Shown in pieces: positions 1 to 5,300 of a stretch of 6,528 bases of DNA. Below the pieces are notes generated by a model. It searched no databases. It was not told the origin of the DNA and saw only the letters and a program-made list of their open reading frames with translations. A program made the translations under genes and the position numbers. The stretch comes from Planctomycetota bacterium (GTDB lineage: Bacteria; Planctomycetota; Phycisphaerae; WQYP01): the NCBI GenBank assembly GCA_021838985.1, contig JAKCCC010000115.1, forward strand, positions 1 through 6,528, read 5' to 3'. Position 1 is the first letter of the stretch. Each line of letters begins with the position of its first letter.

Positions 1-387
1 CTGCGTGAATCCGACCAGCGCCTGGTTGCGCAGACCGTAGGGGAGGTTATCCAGGGCGGGCCTGAAGTGGGCGTAATCCGAGGTGTGCCCGCTTCGCCGT
101 GGACCGTCCATGCTGCCGCCATCGAATCCCGGCACGCGCATCTGTCGTTTGCGGCAAATATAGAAGCAGTCCACTTGGTCGTTGGCCGCGTGAAAGGCAA
201 GTCCAGTGGCCGCATCAACGCGTCTTGCGGCATGCGCGGTCGGCAGGTATGGACGTCTGGATTCTGGCGTGTATTCCTGACGGATTGGACGGCCGTGAAA
301 TCCGCCCGGGATTATATGGTCAACCACAATCTTCGCCGTAATAGGCCGGCGCCTCCATTCGCATGGGTAACGCCGTTGCCCACATAG
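1..387 (+). CDS. REP-associated tyrosine transposase (RAYT)-like protein, IS200/Y1 superfamily, 3' part only
   Basis: The frame is open from base 1 to a TAG at 385-387, giving 128 residues; the start lies before the window. Family knowledge: Y1 (HUH) transposases use an H-x-H metal site and one catalytic tyrosine to cut single-stranded DNA, and RAYTs act on REP palindromes. Seen: a His-Ala-His at residues 45-47 of the visible part, preceded by a hydrophobic strand (VHAAAIES). A VVGRVKGKSS segment at 60-69 matches the usual 'hydrophobic strand then K-x-x-S' stretch. VWTSGFWRVFL at 83-93 resembles the conserved tryptophan-rich block. A helix with Tyr105 (ARDYMVNHN) is the candidate nucleophile, and the protein ends in FAWVTPLPT. 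Three REP-like hairpins start at its stop codon, which supports the RAYT reading. Assignment is from motif memory, not a search; a domesticated or inactive relative is possible. Confidence 0.6.
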   Translation: MRESDQRLVAQTVGEVIQGGPEVGVIRGVPASPWTVHAAAIESRHAHLSFAANIEAVHLVVGRVKGKSSGRINASCGMRGRQVWTSGFWRVFLTDWTAVKSARDYMVNHNLRRNRPAPPFAWVTPLPT

Positions 388-406
388 CCGCCGGCTATGC
401 CGGCGG
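376..406 (+). repeat. REP-like palindrome, copy A (contains the transposase stop codon)
   Basis: TTGCCCACATAG at 376-387 is followed at once by a perfect 8-bp stem, CCGCCGGC (388-395) and GCCGGCGG (399-406), with loop TAT. The TAG of the ATAG box is the stop codon of the transposase-like gene. ATAG directly 5' of a palindrome recalls the GTAG tetranucleotide of classical REP elements. No T-tract follows, so it is not a textbook intrinsic terminator. Confidence 0.8.
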
Positions 407-476
407 TAGTGTTTCCATTTCAACCACGGCGCAACAATTTCGTACGAGGCGTTGTGTGATCAATTCCGGGATTACA

Positions 477-506
477 CCCGCACATAGCCCCCGGCTCTGC
501 CGGGGG
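477..506 (+). repeat. REP-like palindrome, copy B
   Basis: CACATAG at 481-487 is followed by a perfect 8-bp stem, CCCCCGGC (488-495) and GCCGGGGG (499-506), with loop TCT. It is in the same orientation as copy A, about 100 bp downstream. The 5' box differs slightly from the other copies (CCGCACATAG instead of GCCCACATAG). It lies in the roughly 200-bp convergent gap between the transposase-like gene and the regulator gene; I see no gene in that gap. Confidence 0.8.
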
Positions 507-571
507 GATGTTCGGCATAAATGCAGCGTCACCGTGTTCATCATGGCGTTGCGAATTGGTCGAAAGTTCCA

Positions 572-602
572 CCCCCGGCGAAGCCGGGGGCTATGTGGGC
601 AA
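572..602 (-). repeat. REP-like palindrome, copy C, inverted (contains the regulator stop codon)
   Basis: On the minus strand this reads TTGCCCACATAG (602-591), then CCCCCGGC (590-583), loop TTC, and GCCGGGGG (579-572). It has the same 12-nt head as copy A, in the opposite orientation. The TAG of ATAG (593-591) is the stop codon of the LuxR-type regulator, and the stem lies directly after it, so the hairpin could also protect or terminate the regulator mRNA. Confidence 0.8.
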
Positions 603-1922
603 TAGCAGGCCGATGGAACCGAACCAGCCAGCGGCGCCATTGACCCAATCCATCCACTGACCGCCAAAAAACAGCAGAAGGATCGCGCCGGCGGAGACGG
701 CAAGATGTCGCCATGCCGTCGCGCAGGCCGCGGTGCGACTGGATACGCCCAAAGCCACGAAAATGCCTTCCAGATGCTTCTGCACCGTGCGCGAGCTGAT
801 GCCCAGCCGTGCGCCGATTTCACGGTTGCTTTGGCCCCGCGTCAGATTCAGCAAGACTTCCGCACGCCGCAAAGACAGCCCCAGGATTTGCAGTCGCTCG
901 GCGGAAACGGCGACTTTCTTTTCCTCCAGAATCAACATCGCCTGTGGATCGGGTTGGCGAATCAGCCGGATCATCAGCTGTTCTTCACCGCGGCGTTTGA
1001 CGAATAGTGAATCGGGGGCGTTTGCGGGGCAGGCGTCCCTCCCCGCCAGTGGGCGGGCAGGTCCCGCCAGTGGGCGAGCAGGTTTTGTCGAGTCGCCTCC
1101 GCTACATTCCGCCGCCGGCCAGTCCCGTTCACCGCGTCGAAACGCGGTGTTTACTATTCTGCCTTGCGGCTTCCGCCTTCCGCCCTCGTCCTGCTTCTTC
1201 AACCAAGCCGCCAGATCAGGGGGCAACAGGCCATCCACCGAGGCGCCGGGAAAATATTTAGCCAGCCAGAGGCTTGCCTGTTGCGTGCACCGGACCATCC
1301 GGTTGCCGCCGTTAAGCGCCACCACGCCCAAGGGCAGCTTTTGCCACATATTTTCCTGGTTTTCGAGCTTGCGACGAAGTTGAACGGCTTGCCGGGCGGC
1401 AGCCAAGGCCCGAACCAGGTGCGGCTGCAGAAGATTCAGAACCGCCCGCTCGCCTTCGGAAAAGTCGCGGTCGGCACGGTGCAAAGCTATAATGGTCAAA
1501 ACGCCGCCGCGCGCCGCCAGAAGCAGCATCATCTCGGATTTCATGCCCAGACTGCGGTAAAGGTCCTGACAAAGGCCGTTTTGCTCCCATTCACCCGGCC
1601 TTATGAAATCGCTGATTTTGTGCGCCCCATCCGCCAGGTCCGGTGCGAGACGTTGACGATAATGGGCGATTAAGGGATGCTCGCGGCAGCGCTGTGCGAC
1701 GAGCCTGGTAAAGTCATCCGCCATTCGTCCCGGCGAAGTCACAGTCTTGACCCGCCTGGTGGCTGGTTTGATCTGAAAACAGGCCGTTAAGTCAGAGGGA
1801 ATAATCCGCCCCAGGCCGGCCACCAGCCGGTGCTTCACGCCAGCCGGATCCGCCGCCGCGCTTAGCCCGGCAAGCAGATTCATGGCCGCGTGGTAGTCGC
1901 TTTCCCGCAAACGTTCCGCCAT
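591..1922 (-). CDS. LuxR/GerE-type transcriptional regulator with GAF-like sensory region and hydrophobic C-terminal tail (443 aa)
   Basis: A cytoplasmic DNA-binding regulator is expected. Residues 346-400 form a clear GerE helix-turn-helix: LSLRRAEVLLNLTRGQSN, then REIGARLGISSRTVQKHL, then LGVSSRTAA, with the recognition helix near 376-388. Residues about 10-175 look like a GAF-type input domain (an LTIIALHRADRDFSEGERAVLNLLQPHL block at 142-169). LPLGVVALNGGNRMVRCTQQASLWLA at 196-221 is PAS-like and is followed by a segment resuming at about 307. Residues about 261-306 are translated repeat DNA with a doubled PARPLAG unit. The tail 407-442 is hydrophobic and aromatic, which is unusual after a GerE domain. 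The start ATG at 1922-1920 is chosen because an AGGGGA Shine-Dalgarno lies just upstream; the frame stays open to 2795, but that extension runs through repeats and antisense to the next gene. It is divergent from the surface-protein gene, which it may control. Ligand unknown. Confidence 0.85.
   Translation of the reverse strand: MAERLRESDYHAAMNLLAGLSAAADPAGVKHRLVAGLGRIIPSDLTACFQIKPATRRVKTVTSPGRMADDFTRLVAQRCREHPLIAHYRQRLAPDLADGAHKISDFIRPGEWEQNGLCQDLYRSLGMKSEMMLLLAARGGVLTIIALHRADRDFSEGERAVLNLLQPHLVRALAAARQAVQLRRKLENQENMWQKLPLGVVALNGGNRMVRCTQQASLWLAKYFPGASVDGLLPPDLAAWLKKQDEGGRRKPQGRIVNTAFRRGERDWPAAECSGGDSTKPARPLAGPARPLAGRDACPANAPDSLFVKRRGEEQLMIRLIRQPDPQAMLILEEKKVAVSAERLQILGLSLRRAEVLLNLTRGQSNREIGARLGISSRTVQKHLEGIFVALGVSSRTAACATAWRHLAVSAGAILLLFFGGQWMDWVNGAAGWFGSIGLLLPT
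1007..1150 (-). repeat. Repeat-derived in-frame insertion inside the regulator gene
   Basis: About 140 bp encode residues 260-306 of the regulator, a Pro/Ala/Gly/Arg-rich stretch between the PAS-like region and the GerE domain. On the minus strand it begins near TGTAGCGGAGGC (1106-1095), carries the 56-bp repeat (1097-1042) and ends in a G-rich stretch. The same composite structure, without the GTAG head, recurs in the intergenic region at 2067-2122. The borders are approximate, judged from where the regulator-like sequence stops and resumes. Confidence 0.6.
1042..1097 (+). repeat. 56-bp dispersed repeat, copy 1 (two tandem 21-bp hairpin units plus 14-bp tail)
   Basis: It matches 2067-2122 at 48 of 56 positions by hand alignment. 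The first 42 bp are two 21-bp units (1042-1062 and 1063-1083) differing at one base. In unit 1 CCCGCC and GGCGGG pair around a 4-nt loop. A 20-nt stretch at 1078-1097 is identical to 2103-2122. Because 21 is seven codons, the tandem duplication keeps frame and gives PARPLAG twice in the regulator. Confidence 0.8.
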
Positions 1923-1926
1923 GATT

Positions 1927-1932
1927 TCCCCT
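1927..1932 (-). promoter_or_regulatory. Shine-Dalgarno of the regulator gene
   Basis: The minus strand reads AGGGGAAATC then ATG; the G-run ends 5 nt before the start codon. This is the reason for choosing ATG at 1922 rather than an upstream in-frame ATG at 2795. The surface-protein gene has the same AGGGGAAAT string ahead of its start. Confidence 0.6.
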
Positions 1933-2005
1933 GTTTTTTTCCTGGCGTCCCACCAAGACGCCACAGCCGCCGAATCAACCGCCGAGTGACCAAGAGCGCC
2001 AAGAC

Positions 2006-2050
2006 GACGACACGGGTTCACGGTCGCCACGGCGACCGTGAGCCCTCGTC
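2006..2050. repeat. 45-nt near-perfect palindrome upstream of the regulator
   Basis: The left arm GGGTTCACGGTCGCC (2014-2028) pairs with the right arm GGCGACCGTGAGCCC (2031-2045) over 15 positions (14 Watson-Crick and one G-T). The apex is a 2-nt loop as written, or 4 nt if the last pair opens. An outer 5-bp stem, GACGA (2006-2010) with TCGTC (2046-2050), extends it past a 3-nt bulge. It lies in the 5' leader side of the regulator, 84-128 bp from its start. It could be a REP-like element, an RNA leader structure or a terminator lacking a T-tract. Confidence 0.7.
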
Positions 2051-2066
2051 CGTTTGGGCGTCTTGC

Positions 2067-2122
2067 TCCGCCGGAGGGCGGGCAGGCCCCGCCGGCAGGC
2101 GGGCAGGTTTTGTCGAGTCGCC
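2067..2122 (+). repeat. 56-bp dispersed repeat, copy 2 (intergenic)
   Basis: It matches 1042-1097 at 48 of 56 bases in the same orientation. It has two C/G-rich hairpin units (stems CCGCC/GGCGG) and the 20-nt tail at 2103-2122 identical to copy 1. Similarity seems to extend on the left side (AAACG, GACGCC on the minus strand) with a gap. Here it is non-coding, whereas copy 1 is translated within the regulator. Confidence 0.8.
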
Positions 2123-2126
2123 CCAG

Positions 2127-2148
2127 CAGTCGCTTCAGGTGGCGACTG
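2127..2148. repeat. Small hairpin flanking repeat copy 2
   Basis: CAGTCGC (2127-2133) and GCGACTG (2142-2148) form a perfect 7-bp stem with an 8-nt loop. It abuts the 56-bp repeat, so it may be part of the same composite element. It is less likely to be an independent operator. Confidence 0.5.
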
Positions 2149-2216
2149 GGCGGTTGACCCCGGTCTAAGCGGTGAAGCGAATTATCCCGCGCCGCGGTGC
2201 GGCCCGTCAATAGCCC

Positions 2217-2234
2217 ATACGTCATTTGGCGTAT
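2217..2234. promoter_or_regulatory. Candidate operator: 18-bp inverted repeat
   Basis: ATACG (2217-2221) and CGTAT (2230-2234) are inverted around an 8-nt centre. It lies in the shared control region about 113 bp before the surface-protein start and is A/T-richer than its surroundings. GerE-domain dimers often bind symmetric sites of about 18-20 bp, so this is a plausible target of the adjacent regulator. The assignment is inference; a 5-bp arm can occur by chance. Confidence 0.3.
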
Positions 2235-2261
2235 TGTGCCGGGCAATTTGACCTCTAAAAT
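2234..2261 (+). promoter_or_regulatory. Weak sigma-70-like promoter candidate for the surface-protein gene
   Basis: TTGTGC (2234-2239) and TAAAAT (2256-2261) are 16 bp apart. The -10 matches the consensus at 5 of 6 positions, the -35 only at 3 of 6. It overlaps the end of the inverted repeat at 2217-2234, so a regulator bound there could affect it. The implied leader is roughly 75-80 nt. Low confidence: the -35 is poor and the promoter rules of this organism are unknown. Confidence 0.25.
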
Positions 2262-2333
2262 CCAACCTGTCCGGCGCGGCGTCGCCCCGCATCCGAACGG
2301 CATTGTGGGGACGTCCAGAGGCTGGGACTTTTT

Positions 2334-2339
2334 AGGGGA
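2334..2339 (+). promoter_or_regulatory. Shine-Dalgarno of the surface-protein gene; decides the start
   Basis: AGGGGA at 2334-2339. Its G-run ends only 2 nt before the first ATG (2341) but 8 nt before the second in-frame ATG (2347). The second spacing is normal and the first is too short, so 2347 is preferred. Confidence 0.55.
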
Positions 2340-2346
2340 AATGAAT

Positions 2347-5300
2347 ATGAACACCACATCCACCAACGCGGTATCCACGGGGCGTAACAGCATCGGCGCA
2401 AAAATGGCGGTGGGCATCGCCGGGTGTAGCGCAGGCATCTTGCCTGCGGTTGGGGCCTCGAACGGTGACCGATATTTCCGCGCCGGGCGCCGGAAGCCAG
2501 GAACTAAGAACCGCCGGTGCGGCCGCGCCCTGTTCGCCGCCGCCGTATCCCTGGCCGTCGCGGGCACGCTGGCCCTGCCGCCGGCGGCGCGGGCCGGGGG
2601 CGGTCCTTCCACCCTGACCTGGGACCCCTTAGGCAACCACACCAGCAGCGACGGCAGCGGCAATTGGGACACCAGCACGCCCAATTGGTGGGCCACCGGT
2701 TCCAGCGATGTCGCCTGGTCCGCTGGCGATATCGCCGCGTTTGGCGCTGGCGGCGGAATCCCCGAAACCGTCACCATTAATACCACCGGCATCACGGCCA
2801 GCGGGCTGACGTTTAACGCGATGGGATCAGGCGGTTACTACACTATTGCCGGCAACGCCACCGATAATCTTACGTTGTCTAACGGCGGCAATAACGTGGA
2901 CATTGTCCTGAACGCCAACGCCACCATCAGCACGCCATTTAGCGTCAACAGCAACCTTCTGGTATCGGGCAATAAAACCCTGACGATAAACGGTGTTTCC
3001 ACATTCGGATCCGGCATTGGGGTCACCATCGGTACCGGGAGCGCATCGAACATCCCTACGATAGCGGCCCTATCCCACGGCGGCGGCGGGGGCCCCGCTT
3101 TCATCACATTGGACGGCGGGACGCTTATCAGCCAGGATCTCGGCGGTGGCGGCGGCAATGTGGTAACGTCGCTTGGCGGCTCAGGGATCATCAACACGTT
3201 TGATGCCAACGGGTACACATCAAGTGACCTGCAAAGCCAAATTAACCAGGCCGGCGCGGCCACCTTTGTCCTGCGAGACGGCACGATCAGCCTTACGGCC
3301 GACAACTCCAGCACCTTCAGCAGCGGCACTTTGCAGATCGGCAACGGCTCGCTGGCGACGGATGTGCTCTTTGGTTATCAGGTCGGTGGCGCCAACAACA
3401 ACAACCTTCCCGCCAGCGGCGTAACGATCGCGCTCGATGGCGGATCCTTGACCCAGGCCAGCTCCAACGGCCCCAATGGTGAAACGGTTGACAATGCCGC
3501 CAACACCATCAACAACCCCGTGACCCTTAGCGGTTCCAACAACTTCATTGACGCCACCGGGGGGACGATCATGCTGAGCGGCGCCATCACCAACACGGGA
3601 ACGGGCACCCTGACGCTCGAAGACGGCACCATCGCGATGGCCGGGACCAACAACGTCCGGTTTAACACCGGCACGCTGCAAATTGGCACCGGCTCGCCCC
3701 CGTGGGGCATCGTGGAGTTCAGCGCCGCGGCGAATCTGCCCGGCTCCGGCGCCGGAATCACCCTGGACGTGGGCCAGTTGGATTACACCGGCGGCAGCGC
3801 TGTGACGGTGGCCAACGCTATCACCTTCGGCGGCCCCAACGGCAACTTCATTTACGCCGACAACCCCGCCATTACCTTAACCTTCAGCGGTTCGATCACC
3901 GGCACCGGCGGCGGATTCGATCTGTCCAGCGGCACATTTGTGCTGGGGTCCACGAGCAACTCCGCCGATTTCACCGGCGGCGGGCTGGGGATTGGCGATG
4001 GCTCGGACCCCACCACTGTGGAATTCGGCGCCGCCACGAATCTGCCCGGTCCCGGCGCGGGAATCACGTTGGAAGATGGCACGCTGGCCTACACCGGCGG
4101 CAGCGCCGCGACGGTGGCCAACGCCATCACTGACACCAGCGGTACGAACAATGTTATCGACGCCGGCGGGGGGACGCTCACTCTGAGCGGCGCCATCACC
4201 AACTCCGCCGGCACCTTGACCTTGCAAAACGGCGTGATTGTGCTGGGTTCAGCCGGCAACAGCGCCAACTTCAACGGCGGCCTGCTGCAAATCGGCAATG
4301 GCTCAGGCACGAGCACGGCCCAATTTTCCTCCACAAATAATCTGCCCGCCACCGCCGTCGGCATTACGCTTAATGACGGCACGCTGCAATATGGCGCCGC
4401 CAGCTTGGTTGTCGCTAACAATCTGGCCCTCGCCGGCAATGGCGTCATTGATGTCGATGGTTTCGGCGACCCCAGCAGCGGAGAAACCTATAACGGCAAC
4501 ATCACCGGCGCCGGCAACCTGACGATTCTTTCCTCCGCGGCCGGCGGCGGCGGAGAATTGTACCTTACCGGCAATAACAGCGCCTTTACCGGCAATACCA
4601 CCATCCAGAACGGCGTGGAAGTGGGGTTCAGCACCGCCACGGCCTTCGGTAGTGGTACGGTAAGCATGGCAACCGGCGGCGGAGCGCTTGAGTATAATAA
4701 CAGCCTGACGGTCAACAATAATCTGGTTCTTAATAACAATGGCGACATCGACCTGCATGGCCACACGTCCACCTGGGCCGGGGTGATCAGCGGCCCTGGC
4801 AGCCTGATGGTTCACGATTACGTTGGCGGCGATACCCTGACTCTTACCGCCGCCAACACCTACACCGGCGCCACCACCGTCGGCATAGGCAATGCCGTCA
4901 CGCTTACCCTGGCCTCCGGCGCTTCGTTGGCCAACAGCAACATCGGCATCCACGCGAACGCGACACTGAATGGTTCCGGCACACTGAATTACAATATTGT
5001 CGGCGACACCGCCGACCTGATTACCGACAACGGCACTCTGGATATTACCCATTTAAATCTGAACGTGATTACCAGCGGCACGCAGACCCAGAGCCAATAT
5101 GTGCTGGCCAATGACACCGGCGGAACGCTGAGCGGAACCACTTTCGCCTCCGTGACGGGCCTGCCCGGCGGCTGGCGGGTCAATTACGGCGGGATCAACC
5201 CCAACGAAATAATACTGGTGGCCTTTGCGCCGACCACGCTTACCTGGGATCCGGGTCTGACCAAGACCGGCAGCGACGGCCTTGGTAATTGGGACACCAG

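Larger units (their letters stand above)
1923..2346. other. Divergent intergenic control region (424 bp)
   Basis: This gap separates the regulator start (minus) from the surface-protein start (plus). From left to right it holds the regulator Shine-Dalgarno, a T-run, a 45-nt palindrome (2006-2050), the second copy of the 56-bp repeat (2067-2122), a 7-bp hairpin (2127-2148), an 18-bp inverted repeat (2217-2234), a weak promoter candidate and the surface-protein Shine-Dalgarno. No convincing coding sequence is seen; open frames on both strands here have no recognisable domain and cross the repeats. Confidence 0.7.

Noticed and set aside
1..370. An open minus-strand frame opposite the transposase-like gene
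   Set aside because: It is open to the window edge, but no family is recognisable, while the plus frame has RAYT-like motifs in order and ends at the REP stop.
388..590. Intrinsic bidirectional terminator between the convergent genes
   Set aside because: The stems are strong and well placed but have no T-tract on either strand, so termination is possible yet not supported well enough to list.
376..602. Three regularly spaced palindromic repeats as a small CRISPR array
   Set aside because: The units differ in orientation, the gaps are about 70-100 bp and unequal, and the repeat is a hairpin with an ATAG box typical of REP elements; no cas gene is seen.
705..1673. Plus-strand frames opposite the regulator gene
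   Set aside because: They are antisense shadows; the GerE helix-turn-helix on the minus strand is decisive.
2248..2253. TTGACC as a -35 element for the surface-protein gene
   Set aside because: No A/T-rich -10 lies 15-19 bp downstream; that stretch is almost entirely G/C.
1923..2795. An upstream extension of the regulator reading frame by 291 codons (minus strand, to ATG at 2795)
   Set aside because: It runs through the intergenic repeats and antisense to the surface-protein start, contains translated repeat DNA, resembles no domain, and the ATG at 1922 has its own Shine-Dalgarno.
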